20,011 nucleotides of DNA from Anaerolineales bacterium UBA7227 (GCA_002473085.1 DKTP01000116.1:1-20011), one strand, 5' to 3'. Numbered from the stretch's first letter, positions 1-9,269 are shown. Made by a program: numbers and translations. The notes: generated by a model not told the origin, from the sequence alone.

Positions 1-624
<624 letters not shown>

Positions 625-637
625 CTTGCGATACAAT

Positions 638-670
638 GAGACAGTCGCTTACAAGTGACTGTCTCTTTTT
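638..670 (+). terminator. Intrinsic terminator after the sigma factor gene
   Basis: GAGACAGTCGCT (638-649) and AGTGACTGTCTC (654-665) form a 12-bp stem with one G-T pair and the 4-base loop TACA, followed at once by TTTTT (666-670). This is a textbook Rho-independent terminator. Its last T is directly followed by the ATG of the next gene, leaving no room for a ribosome binding site. Confidence 0.9.
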
Positions 671-2134
671 ATGCCCAGATTTTTCCTCCCCCGCCTGCGC
701 GATATCCTCTTCATTGCCATTTTCCTCGGCGCGCTGTTGCTGGGACCGCGCATGTTGTCCCTGGACAGCGACCTCGGCCGCCACCTGGCGCTGGGCGGAT
801 ACATCCTCAAGACGCGCTCCATCCCCACTGTTGACATCCTCTCGTTCACGCGGAACGGGGAACCGCGTCCGCCCTACGAATGGCTGACGCAGGTACTCTT
901 CGCCTTGGCCAACTCCCTGCTCGGGCTGGACGGGACGATTCTCCTCTGCGCGGGAATCATCGCGGCGGGATTCGCCGTCCTGTACAACGACGCGGCGCGG
1001 CGGAGTCGGATGCCGCTCGCGGCGGCGGCGATCGTCGCCCTGGCCGCGGCCGCGTCGAGCCTGCACTGGCTGCCGCGTCCGCATGTGACGACGTTCCTCT
1101 TCCTCGCGCTCTGGCTCGAACGCCTGGACCGAATCCAGCGCGGCGAACGCGTCGCCCTGTGGCAATTCCCTGGGCTGATGTTGGTCTGGGCCAACGCGCA
1201 CGGCGGGTTCATCTTCGGGATGTTGGCGTGGCTGGCGTACACGGCAGGCTGGGGTTGGGAAAAATTGTCCGGCAGATCCAATTGGCAGGCAGGCAAACGA
1301 TGGATCGCCATCGGCGCGCTGGCTCTAAGCGCCTCTTTCATCACCCCCAGCGGATGGGGAAACTGGCTGGCCGTGCTGAACAATAACAGCCGCTATATCT
1401 TGAATCGAACGGTGGAAACCATGCCAGCCGATTTTTCAAACGCGGGGACGCGGCCGTTCGTCTTGCTGCTCGGATTGAGCGTATTCATCATCCTGGCTAC
1501 GCGCAAGGCTCAATCTGCCAGTCATGTTTTTCTGCTGGGCGGTTTTGCCCTGCTGGGACTATTAATGGCGCGCAACATTCCCCTGTTCGCCATCGCGTCC
1601 GCGCCGATTCTTGCGGAGGGCCTCGGCGCCTTGCTGGGACGCGTCCCGCGCTGGAAGCGGATCGAATCGAATATCGCCGCGTTGGAGAGCCTCTTGCGCG
1701 GCGCGCTCTGGCCGATCCTGGTCGGAGCAGGGATCGCCGTCTTTCTCGGAATCCGTTATCAGGTTCAGAAAGAATCGTTGACCCATTTCGAGGCGCGCGT
1801 CTTTCCCGTCGCGGCCGCGGATTGGCTGGCCGAAAACCCGCAGCCGGGAAAGATGTTCAACGAGTTCAATTGGGGCGGGTATCTGCTTTACCGTCTCTGG
1901 CCCGGGCAGAAAGTTTTTCTGGACAGCCAGACGGATTTCTACGGCGAGGCGCTAACGCGGGAGTACGAAACTGCGTGGACAGCGAGCGGAGGCTGGGAAG
2001 ACATTCTCGCCAGATATGAGATCGCATGGGTCGTCCTGCCGCGGGAAGCGCCGCTGGCGCGGCGACTCTCGCAAAGCGCGGAGTGGACGACTTTGTACTC
2101 CGACCCGACAACCGTCATTCTACGCATGAGATGA
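671..2134 (+). CDS. Polytopic membrane protein, GT-C glycosyltransferase-like, with soluble C-terminal domain
   Basis: 487 residues with about ten hydrophobic segments and a hydrophilic C-terminal domain of roughly 120 residues. The N-terminal loop (residues 32-74) carries D32/D34, H38 (DSDLGRHLALGGYIL), then IPTVDILSFT and YEWLTQ. This arrangement recalls bacterial GT-C-like membrane proteins, in which acidic residues in the first outer loop bind a lipid-phosphate sugar donor. The C-terminal part contains FNWGGYLLYRLWPGQKVFLD (about 398-417), a motif recalled from many uncharacterised bacterial membrane proteins. Donor and acceptor are unknown. ATG 671 is the only sensible start: the frame has a stop at 656-658. 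No Shine-Dalgarno is visible because the terminator ends at 670. The stop overlaps the next ATG by four bases (ATGA), implying translational coupling. Confidence 0.75.
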   Translation: MPRFFLPRLRDILFIAIFLGALLLGPRMLSLDSDLGRHLALGGYILKTRSIPTVDILSFTRNGEPRPPYEWLTQVLFALANSLLGLDGTILLCAGIIAAGFAVLYNDAARRSRMPLAAAAIVALAAAASSLHWLPRPHVTTFLFLALWLERLDRIQRGERVALWQFPGLMLVWANAHGGFIFGMLAWLAYTAGWGWEKLSGRSNWQAGKRWIAIGALALSASFITPSGWGNWLAVLNNNSRYILNRTVETMPADFSNAGTRPFVLLLGLSVFIILATRKAQSASHVFLLGGFALLGLLMARNIPLFAIASAPILAEGLGALLGRVPRWKRIESNIAALESLLRGALWPILVGAGIAVFLGIRYQVQKESLTHFEARVFPVAAADWLAENPQPGKMFNEFNWGGYLLYRLWPGQKVFLDSQTDFYGEALTREYETAWTASGGWEDILARYEIAWVVLPREAPLARRLSQSAEWTTLYSDPTTVILRMR

Positions 2135-3636
2135 GGCGCATGTATCGTTCGATCCCCCGCCGACTGCGCGTCCCGTTGATCCTGGCGCTTGCCGTGTTGA
2201 CGCGCGCGCTTGGGATTCTTTCGCGCCCGATCTGGTATGACGAGGCCTTCTCGATCCTGTTTTCGGCAAAGGGTCCTGCCGCGATGCTTTACGGCACGCT
2301 CGCGCCGACCGCCGGGGGAACGGCGGATATTCATCCGCTGGGCTATTACACCCTGCTCTGGCTGTGGATGAAAATCTTCGGCTCCTCCCTGCCCGCGGCG
2401 AGGACGCTGTCCATTTTGGCTGGCGTAGCGACAGTTGGATTGGCATACCTGCTGGCACGCGAATTGTTCAATGAAAGGCTCGCGTTCACTGCATCCATCT
2501 TCGTCGCGCTGGCGCCGTTCCCTGTGCATTACTCGCAGGAGATTCGCATGTATTCCTTCCTGGCGTTGTGGCTCATGCTCGCCACGTACGCCTACACGCG
2601 CGGCGCGAAGGACGGCGGACTAAAATGGTGGGTTCTTTTTTCCGTCTCCGCAGCGCTGGCGCAATACACACATAACCTGGCCGCCTTCTATCTCCTGCCG
2701 CTAGCCGCTACCCCCCTGCTCCGCCGCGATTGGAAATCCCTGCGCGCCGTGACCATCGCCGGGCTCGGCGCGTTGACGCTCTACCTCCCGTGGCTGATTC
2801 AACTGCCCGGTCAATTCGCCAAAGTCTCCACGGCGTATTGGGTGGACCGTCCCGGCGTGGGGAAATTTTTTACGCTTCTGCTCGTCTATGCGACCAACCT
2901 GCCGCTCCCGAATGGATGGCTGTTCCCCGCGCTCTTCATCGCGCTGGCGGCGTTGACAATCGCCGCGCTTCAAACCTTCCGCCGCTCCAACCGCGACCCA
3001 AACGCCCTGTGGCTGTTTTATCTCGCTTTTGCGCCGCCGCTCCTGCTCTTCCTCGTCTCGCAATGGACGCCGGTCTATATCGAGCGCGCCTTGCTTCCAG
3101 GCGGAATCATCTTCTGCATCTGGCTGGCGTGGGCGCTCTTTGAAACGTCCCAGCCGCCCATACTTCGCAACAGCGTGACCGTCATGCTGGCGCTCGGCGC
3201 GGCGATCGGACTATACCAGCACGTCGCGTATCGCGGCTTTCCCTACGCGCCGTTCCGCGGCTTGGACGCGTCGCTGCGTGAACGAATCCGACCGGGCGAC
3301 GCGGTCGTCCACGCCAGCAAATTATCCCTGCTCCCGGCCGCCTACTTCGATCCGTCCCTGCCGCAGATTTTTGTAGTGGACGCGCCGGGGAGCAACACCG
3401 ACACGCTGGCGGTCAGCACGCGCGATGTCCTCCGCGTGACCGCCGCCTCGGACGTGGAGGCCGCTGTCGGCGGCGCGCGCCGCGTCTGGTTCGTCGTCTT
3501 CCAGCATCACATCGAGGCCTACGTCAGAAAAGGCTCGGTCGATCATCCGCAGCTTGAATGGTTTGAAACGGACTTCAAACTCGACCATGTGGAAGAATGG
3601 GAAAACATCCGTTTGTATCAATTTATCAGAAAGTAG
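2131..3636 (+). CDS. GT-C family glycosyltransferase (PMT/ArnT-like, GT39/GT83 type)
   Basis: 501 residues with about eleven to twelve membrane segments. The first outer loop has IWYDEAFS with D37 and E38, the acidic pair typical of dolichyl- or undecaprenyl-phosphate-sugar dependent GT-C enzymes. HPLGYYTLLWLW and HYSQEIRMYSFL (near residue 133) are also typical of the PMT_2-like group. A soluble domain of about 110 residues ends the protein. Such enzymes move a sugar from a polyprenyl-phosphate donor to a lipid, glycan or protein on the outer face of the membrane; the substrate here is unknown. The frame stays open upstream to 2026, but ATG 2131 overlaps the preceding TGA as ATGA and begins MRRMYRSI just before the first membrane helix, so I chose it; ATG 2140 is also possible. 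Confidence 0.85.
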   Translation: MRRMYRSIPRRLRVPLILALAVLTRALGILSRPIWYDEAFSILFSAKGPAAMLYGTLAPTAGGTADIHPLGYYTLLWLWMKIFGSSLPAARTLSILAGVATVGLAYLLARELFNERLAFTASIFVALAPFPVHYSQEIRMYSFLALWLMLATYAYTRGAKDGGLKWWVLFSVSAALAQYTHNLAAFYLLPLAATPLLRRDWKSLRAVTIAGLGALTLYLPWLIQLPGQFAKVSTAYWVDRPGVGKFFTLLLVYATNLPLPNGWLFPALFIALAALTIAALQTFRRSNRDPNALWLFYLAFAPPLLLFLVSQWTPVYIERALLPGGIIFCIWLAWALFETSQPPILRNSVTVMLALGAAIGLYQHVAYRGFPYAPFRGLDASLRERIRPGDAVVHASKLSLLPAAYFDPSLPQIFVVDAPGSNTDTLAVSTRDVLRVTAASDVEAAVGGARRVWFVVFQHHIEAYVRKGSVDHPQLEWFETDFKLDHVEEWENIRLYQFIRK

Positions 3637-3642
3637 GCGCCA

Positions 3643-5259
3643 GTGAAAAAGAAAATTATTTTCTACCCCTTCCTCTTTGCCCTCTACCCCATTCTGGGAT
3701 TGTATTCCCGCAACTTGACGGAGATCCCGCCGATGGAGACGGTCAGACCGATCTTCTTTTCGCTTCTGTTCACAGCCCTTTTCTTTGGGCTGTTTAAGCT
3801 GCTTTTAAAAGACCGCGAGCGGGCTGCCTTTCTGGCCTGCTTCATCGTCTTCTTTTATTCCGCCTCCGAGCTGGCTTATCGCGTCATTGAGGGCTATTTA
3901 TTCAAGGGTTTGAGCGAGTCGTCGCATCGCGTGATTCTCATTGCCGCCACGTTGATGCTGCTTTTCCTGTCCAGCCGCGCCGTGTGGGACAAATATATGA
4001 CGGCCGCGCGCCGCGCGGTTTTTCTCAATTACCTCAACCTGGTATCCGTCATCGTCGTGCTGTTTCCGCTGTTCAACATCGCCTCTTTCTGGATCAAAGC
4101 CGCGGACGACGCCCCGCAGCCGTGGTCGAGTTATATCGGCAGAGACGATCCCGCCGCGAAACTCTCCGCAACCGCGCGTCCCGACATCTATTACGTCATT
4201 CTCGATGGCTACGGCCGGGCAGACGTCCTCGACGCGCTGTACGCGTACGATAATTCCCCGTTCCTGAACGCGCTCGCGGAGCGCGGTTTCTTCATCGGAG
4301 AGCGGAGTCAGGCCAACTACCTGAGGACTTCGCTTTCCATAACCTCGGCGCTGAACATGGACTACGTCAACTTTACGGCGGACCTGGCAGGCGCGGATTC
4401 TGTCAACCGCATTCCGATGTTCGAGCTGGCGGGCAATAACCGCGCCCGCAGACTGTTGGAAGAGGCCGGTTACGCGTTCGTTCTTGTGGACAGCGGCAGC
4501 GCGTTCACGCGATTTTACGACGCGGATGTATTTTTGACCCCCTTCCGAACCCGCCCGACCCTTTTCGAGATGTGGTTCTACAGCACGACCGCGCTAAACG
4601 CGCTGTATGAGCCTGAACTCCAGATCACCCCTGCCTTGCTGGAAATTTTTCCGCTGGCCGGTTACTCTGCCCACCGCGAGTTCATTCTCAGCGCGTTCGA
4701 TCAACTTGCCGCTGCGCCCAAGCTCCCAGGTCCGAAATTTGTCTTCGCGCACATCATCGCGCCCCACCCGCCCTTCGTCCTCGACGCGGAAGGAAATCCG
4801 CTGCGTCCCAATTATCCGTACGTGACCGGCGACGGCGCGTCGTTCGTTGCCAACGTGGAAGCGTACAAACAAGGCTACATCGGACAGGTGGAATATCTTA
4901 ATCGGCGCGTATTGGACTTTGTGGACGCCATCTTGAAAAGCTCAGAGACCCCGCCTGTCATCATCATTCAAGGCGACCACGGTCCGGGGCTTCTCTTCAT
5001 GCTGAACGGGGATAATCTTAACACCTGCCTGTGGGAGCGCGCCTCCATCTTAAACGCCTATTACTTCCCGGAGGGAGGAACCGGCCTCCTGTACCCGTCC
5101 ATTTCCCCGGTCAACTCATTTCGAGCGGCGTTCAACGCTTATTTCGGAACAGACTTCGCCATGCTGGACGACCGGACCTGGTTCTCGCTTTTCGACGTAC
5201 CATACGACTTTACGGAAATCACCGACCAGGCGCGCGATCCATGCGCGCCGCCGCAGTAA
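3643..5259 (+). CDS. Membrane-anchored sulfatase/alkaline-phosphatase-fold enzyme (LTA synthase-like)
   Basis: 538 residues. About four membrane helices fill residues 5-150 and an extracytoplasmic catalytic domain runs from about 178. The domain shows alkaline-phosphatase superfamily motifs in order: RPDIYYVILDGYGR with metal ligand D188; NYLRTSLSITSALN with candidate nucleophile T229; APHPPFVLD with H375; and QGDHGPG with D445 and H446. Members of this superfamily include sulfatases, phosphoethanolamine transferases and lipoteichoic acid synthases, so it may move or remove a phosphate-linked group on a surface glycan or lipid. The exact substrate cannot be read from sequence. The start is GTG, seven bases after the previous TAG; the ribosome binding site is weak. 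Its place between two GT-C-like proteins supports a surface-polymer role. Confidence 0.8.
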   Translation: MKKKIIFYPFLFALYPILGLYSRNLTEIPPMETVRPIFFSLLFTALFFGLFKLLLKDRERAAFLACFIVFFYSASELAYRVIEGYLFKGLSESSHRVILIAATLMLLFLSSRAVWDKYMTAARRAVFLNYLNLVSVIVVLFPLFNIASFWIKAADDAPQPWSSYIGRDDPAAKLSATARPDIYYVILDGYGRADVLDALYAYDNSPFLNALAERGFFIGERSQANYLRTSLSITSALNMDYVNFTADLAGADSVNRIPMFELAGNNRARRLLEEAGYAFVLVDSGSAFTRFYDADVFLTPFRTRPTLFEMWFYSTTALNALYEPELQITPALLEIFPLAGYSAHREFILSAFDQLAAAPKLPGPKFVFAHIIAPHPPFVLDAEGNPLRPNYPYVTGDGASFVANVEAYKQGYIGQVEYLNRRVLDFVDAILKSSETPPVIIIQGDHGPGLLFMLNGDNLNTCLWERASILNAYYFPEGGTGLLYPSISPVNSFRAAFNAYFGTDFAMLDDRTWFSLFDVPYDFTEITDQARDPCAPPQ

Positions 5260-5280
5260 CAGGCGAACGGAAGACAGCCA

Positions 5281-6861
5281 ATGCCGAACAAACCAGACCA
5301 GACCTGGACGATCGTCGTTTCGCTCCTCATCCTGATTTTCAGTTCCATTCCCAACTGGGTCGGATTCGCCTCTGAAACCAAAGAACTTGCCTACCGGAGC
5401 GTCTTCTTCGACCCGCAGGATTATGCCGTCCACCGTTCGATGATCCGCTCTGGAATGCAGGGCGATTGGGCGTATCAGTTCCGCTTTACGACCGAGTCCC
5501 ACCAGCCCGCATACACGCGCTTATTTTATATCGCGCTGGGCGAGATCAATCGGATTCCCCGTCTCGACCCTGCGCGTTTGTTCGAGATCGCCCGCTGGAC
5601 GTTCGGACTCGCCGCCCTTCTTGCCTTGTACGCCCTGATGGGCCGCGTCTTCAAAGATGCCTTGTGGCGACGCTCCGCATTTCTGCTTGCCGTCTTCGGC
5701 TCCGGGCTGGGATGGCTGCAACTTATCTTCGGCTGGGAGCCCGGCCCGATTACGCCGATTGACTTCTGGTTGATTGACGCCTATGTTTTTTTTGGGGTTG
5801 CGCTCTTTCCCCACTTCGCGTTTGTCACGGCGGCGCTTTGTCTCATGTTGGCGCTTTATCTCGACTATCTTGAGAAAGGCGGATGGCTTCGCGTTGCGGG
5901 GATCGCCGTCATCGCGGGTCTGGCTCAATTTGTCAATCCCATCGTCCTGGTCCTCGTGGACGCCGCCTTCGCAGCCGCAACGCTGACGAAATGGATTCAA
6001 AATCGGAAAATCGGAATCGGGCAAGCCGCCGCGTTGGGAGCGCTGGTCGCGGCCCAACTGCCCCTGGCGCTTTACAACTTCAACCTGTTGACAAACGACC
6101 CGGTCTGGAGTCTCTTTACCGGCCAGAACGAGACTCTCTCGCCGCCCCCGCTCTATTACGCCTGGGGCTTTGGCCTGCTGTGGTTGTTTTCACCGATTGG
6201 GTTGACGTCCGCGCTGCGAAAGAGAAACGCCGCCCTGCTCGGCGCAGCCGCGTGGACCCTCGCGGGATTCGCGCTGGCCTATGCTCCCTTTGCCATCCAA
6301 AGACGCTTTCTGCACGGCGTGACGATTCCCCTCGCGCTGTTGTCTGTGGAAGGTTTAAGAGTGACAGCCGCCTTCTTCGCGCAGCGGTTTCGTTTTTTTG
6401 CCCGAAGAAGGGCCGTCTTCGTTATCCTCTTCATATTCCTTGCGTCGGTCTCCAGCGTCTACTTCGTTCTCGGACGCAGCCTCTTCCTGCGCGGCCGCCC
6501 CGCCGAATTCTTCTATCCAGCCTCGCTCGATGCCGCGTTCGCCTGGCTCGATGACCGCGCCGCCCCAAATGACTTCGTCCTGTCTTCCGCCCCAAGCGGG
6601 TTGCTGGCCGCGCAAGAGACCGGTCTACGCGTCTATCTCGGCCATCCCATGGAAACGCTTCATTATCCAGCCAAACTCGAACAAGTCAAATCCTTCTACG
6701 GCGGGCAAGCGGACCTCGACTGGCTGAGAGACTCGAACGTACAATGGGTCCTGGCCGGGCCCTACGAGCGTCGTTTATCCCAAAACGACTTCCTTCCATT
6801 TGATGGACTTGAAACAGCCTATCAAGCCGACGGCGTAACCATATACCGGGTAATAAAATGA
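5281..6861 (+). CDS. Polytopic membrane protein, possible GT-C-type glycosyltransferase
   Basis: 526 residues, roughly ten to twelve hydrophobic segments and a short soluble C-terminus. The N-terminal outer loop has FFDPQDYAVHRSMI (D44, D47, H51) and then SHQPAYTRLFYIALG, placed where GT-C enzymes carry their acidic donor-binding residues. The C-terminal domain reads like the outer domain of such enzymes (LDAAFAWLDDRAAPNDFVLS). I do not recognise a named family, so the function remains open: glycosyltransferase, polymerase or flippase-like protein of the same pathway. ATG 5281 lies 21 bases after the previous stop with a good Shine-Dalgarno (GGAAG, 7 bases upstream). The stop overlaps the next ATG as ATGA. 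Confidence 0.65.
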   Translation: MPNKPDQTWTIVVSLLILIFSSIPNWVGFASETKELAYRSVFFDPQDYAVHRSMIRSGMQGDWAYQFRFTTESHQPAYTRLFYIALGEINRIPRLDPARLFEIARWTFGLAALLALYALMGRVFKDALWRRSAFLLAVFGSGLGWLQLIFGWEPGPITPIDFWLIDAYVFFGVALFPHFAFVTAALCLMLALYLDYLEKGGWLRVAGIAVIAGLAQFVNPIVLVLVDAAFAAATLTKWIQNRKIGIGQAAALGALVAAQLPLALYNFNLLTNDPVWSLFTGQNETLSPPPLYYAWGFGLLWLFSPIGLTSALRKRNAALLGAAAWTLAGFALAYAPFAIQRRFLHGVTIPLALLSVEGLRVTAAFFAQRFRFFARRRAVFVILFIFLASVSSVYFVLGRSLFLRGRPAEFFYPASLDAAFAWLDDRAAPNDFVLSSAPSGLLAAQETGLRVYLGHPMETLHYPAKLEQVKSFYGGQADLDWLRDSNVQWVLAGPYERRLSQNDFLPFDGLETAYQADGVTIYRVIK

Positions 6862-7811
6862 AGGTCTTCCCCGTTTTACCGGAGAACAAAAAGAAATTCC
6901 TTTCAATATCAGGCTTCCTTTATGCGTTTGCCCTGTGGTTAATTGCCACAATTGTATTCGGATACTATATCTGGTTGGCTTCGCAGAATCATTTCTCGCA
7001 GTTGGATCCCATGCTTGAGGGAACGGCTCCGCGTCCATATGTTTATCGAATCCTGGCTCCAGGTATTATTCGGATTCTATCTGTCGTATTGGGAATTACA
7101 CGATACAACAGCGCGCTGCTGGTAATGTACGTTTCCCTGCTTGGATTTACATGGATCATTCCAGCAATTGGAAAAGTTCTCATTTCCTCAAAAAACATTC
7201 GCATCTTTAGCCTTCTCTCGCCATTGGGTCTTATTCCTTTTTTGATCGAACAACGCCATGTCTATGATTTTCCCACTCTATTCTTGTTTGTCCTCGCGCT
7301 TTACTTTCTTGCGAAGAACGATTGCATCAAATACTTATTCGTCTTCACTCTGGCTACATGTTCAAAAGAGACGTCGCTCTTCCTTGTCCTTTTCTTTGTC
7401 CTGCAATACAGGACCATAGAGCGAAAAAAATTCATCTATTTGACTGCGAGTCAAGTTGGAATTTACGCGGTCATACGATGGTTCACAATCGAATTATTCA
7501 GGAACAATCCCGGCAGCCTGGCGGAATTTCACTTGAGCGAACATTTTCACGCCTACTTGCAATCTCCCTTATCAGCGTGTCTTCTTTTCGGCGCAATTGT
7601 CGGAATCATCTGGATCGGAATCATTCGAATTCCTCCAGAGCACAAATTTCTTCGAAATGCGCTAATTTCAAGCGGCGGACCGACTTTGTTGTCATATTTT
7701 TTATTCGGCGTCCCTTTCGAGATCAGAATCTTTCTAGAAACCTATCCAGCGATTTTCCTCATATTTTCTTTACAGGTAATTCGTTCGATCGACGCGGCGG
7801 CGAGGCAATAG
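6858..7811 (+). CDS. Unassigned multi-pass membrane protein, AT-richer than its neighbours
   Basis: 317 residues with about eight hydrophobic segments and short loops. Visible motifs are RPYVYRILAP (59-68, in the first outer loop), HVYDFPTLFLF (near 134) and ATCSKETSLFLVLF (near 167). I have seen similar RPF/YVYR and KETS patterns in uncharacterised bacterial membrane proteins next to glycan genes but cannot name a function. The start overlaps the previous TGA as ATGA. The codons are clearly richer in A and T (AAA, ATT, TTT, CAA) than in the four upstream genes, which suggests later acquisition or different constraint. It ends the + strand block, 28 bases from the stop of the convergent gene; only a weak 6-bp inverted repeat (GGCGAG/CTCGCC, 7799-7826) lies at the junction. 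Confidence 0.6.
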   Translation: MKVFPVLPENKKKFLSISGFLYAFALWLIATIVFGYYIWLASQNHFSQLDPMLEGTAPRPYVYRILAPGIIRILSVVLGITRYNSALLVMYVSLLGFTWIIPAIGKVLISSKNIRIFSLLSPLGLIPFLIEQRHVYDFPTLFLFVLALYFLAKNDCIKYLFVFTLATCSKETSLFLVLFFVLQYRTIERKKFIYLTASQVGIYAVIRWFTIELFRNNPGSLAEFHLSEHFHAYLQSPLSACLLFGAIVGIIWIGIIRIPPEHKFLRNALISSGGPTLLSYFLFGVPFEIRIFLETYPAIFLIFSLQVIRSIDAAARQ

Positions 7812-7839
7812 AGTTTCAATCTCGCCGGAATATCCCTCT

Positions 7840-9174
7840 CTACGCCATCTGATCCACCATAAACGCGACGAACAGGAACAGCAGGTACATGCTGGTCCAG
7901 CGGTACATCGTCCACGCCACCTTGTTGCCCTCTTTCTTCCACACCCTCCACGCGCCGTAGATCATCCACAAGCCGAGCAAAACGGCGGAGACGAGGTAGA
8001 TCGTCCCCGCGAGGCGGAAGAGCGGAAGGAGCAAAGTCGCCGCGACCAGCGCCCAGGTGTAGAGCCAGATCTGTTTGCGCGTCTCCGCCTCGCCCGCGAC
8101 CACGGGCAGCATCGGCACGCCCGCGCGGGCGTAGTCCCGCCTGCGGACGATGGCCAGCGCCCAGAAATGCGGAGGCGTCCAGAAGAAGACGACGGCGAAG
8201 AGCAGGATCGAGACGAGGTCAACCCGTCCCGTCGCGGCCGCCCATCCCACCATCGGAGGGATCGCTCCCGCGCCGCCCCCGATGACGATGTTTTGCACCG
8301 TCGCCTTCTTCAGCCAGATGCTGTAAATGAAAACGTAATAGACGATCCCCGCCAGCGAGAGGATGGCGGCCGTGAAGTTGACGAACGCCGCGAGCAGGTA
8401 ATAACTGAGCAGACACAACGCCAGCGAAAAGGCCAGCCCCTCCGCGGGATACATTCGTCCCGCCGCGAGCGGACGCTTCTCCGTCCGCTGCATGTTCTTG
8501 TCGAGGTCGCGGTCAATGAACTGGTTCAGCGCGCCCGATCCGCCCGCGGCCAGCGCGCCGCCGAACAACGTCCAAAACGTCAGGCCGAACGGGGGCCAGC
8601 CTCCCCAGCCCGCGGCCAGCGCGGTGACGGTCGTCGCCAAAAGGAGCAGGACGACGACCGGCTTGGTCAGGATCAGGAAATCCATGAAGCGTTGACGGAA
8701 CGCGACGCGCGGATAGTCCGCCGGGAGCGGGTCGCGCGCCGCCGAGACCAGCGCGAGGGCCGCCAGCCCGATCCACAGCGAGACGGACGTCAGCCCGTGC
8801 AGGACGACGAGATGCAAGACCGGCCCGCCCGAAGACTGCGCTGCGCCGATGAGCGCCTCGCCGAAATACAGCGTCGCCACAACGGTGACAAGCGGGAGCA
8901 GGACGCGCTCCTCGCGGTAATGCCGCCAGGCGTGAAGGAACAGCCACAACGTCAACCCGCTCGCGACGCCCACCGTCAGCCGGTGCGCCAGCGCGATCCA
9001 ACCGGCGGGCTGCGTGGGCATGCACAGCGGCCAGCCCGCGCAAAACGCCAGCGCGCCGGTCAAAGTCGTCAGCCGTCCGCCGACCGTCACCAGCAGGGTC
9101 GCGGCGATCACAGCCAGCGTCAGCCGCGTGAACGGCGAAGCCAGCGAAAACTTCCGCGTTGTCGAAACATTCAT
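7840..9174 (-). CDS. ctaB: Half-length CtaA-like domain fused to protoheme IX farnesyltransferase (CtaB)
   Basis: 444 residues. Residues 160-444 are a UbiA-family heme O synthase: N217-x3-D221-x3-D225 with M228-x-R230-T231, then KKATVQNIVIGGGAGA, TPPHFWALAI and DYARAGVPMLP. This domain farnesylates heme B to heme O. Residues 15-146 form about four membrane helices resembling one half of heme A synthase (CtaA/Cox15): VGGRLTTLTG, the cysteine pair C45/C51 in CAGWPLC, H64 in AHRLT, and H121/H126. Full CtaA has about 300 residues and eight helices, so only one four-helix bundle is present. The Glu normally three residues before the first His is Ala (A61). Shine-Dalgarno AAAGGA stands 10 bases before ATG 9174. 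The gene is last in the oxidase locus and probably supplies its heme. Confidence 0.9.
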   Translation of the reverse strand: MNVSTTRKFSLASPFTRLTLAVIAATLLVTVGGRLTTLTGALAFCAGWPLCMPTQPAGWIALAHRLTVGVASGLTLWLFLHAWRHYREERVLLPLVTVVATLYFGEALIGAAQSSGGPVLHLVVLHGLTSVSLWIGLAALALVSAARDPLPADYPRVAFRQRFMDFLILTKPVVVLLLLATTVTALAAGWGGWPPFGLTFWTLFGGALAAGGSGALNQFIDRDLDKNMQRTEKRPLAAGRMYPAEGLAFSLALCLLSYYLLAAFVNFTAAILSLAGIVYYVFIYSIWLKKATVQNIVIGGGAGAIPPMVGWAAATGRVDLVSILLFAVVFFWTPPHFWALAIVRRRDYARAGVPMLPVVAGEAETRKQIWLYTWALVAATLLLPLFRLAGTIYLVSAVLLGLWMIYGAWRVWKKEGNKVAWTMYRWTSMYLLFLFVAFMVDQMA

Positions 9175-9210
9175 CGAGAAACATCCTTTAAGAGAGCGTT
9201 TTGAAATTCC

Positions 9211-9239
9211 ATTTTAGGCACGGCTCGCGCGGGGTTCAT
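9211..9239 (-). promoter_or_regulatory. Weak candidate promoter for the ctaA/ctaB fusion gene
   Basis: On the minus strand TAAAAT (9211-9216, five of six matches to the -10 consensus) lies 17 bases from ATGAAC (9234-9239), a poor -35. It sits in the 95-base gap between SURF1 and the fusion gene, about 37 bases before the start codon. The gap holds no gene and no clear terminator, so read-through from SURF1 is equally possible. Confidence 0.3.
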
Positions 9240-9269
9240 GGAAAAGATCTGAAGAAGAAAATCCGCGCG

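Noticed and set aside
2026..2130. Upstream extension of the second membrane protein
   Set aside because: The extra 35 residues overlap the end of the previous gene and look like shadow translation; the ATGA overlap at 2131 is the more natural start.
7799..7826. Inverted repeat GGCGAG/CTCGCC at the convergent junction
   Set aside because: The stem has only six pairs with a 16-base loop and no T-run, so I do not call it a terminator.
8167..9204. 345-residue open frame on the + strand
   Set aside because: It is antisense to the CtaA/CtaB fusion and extremely rich in Arg and Gln without domain signatures.
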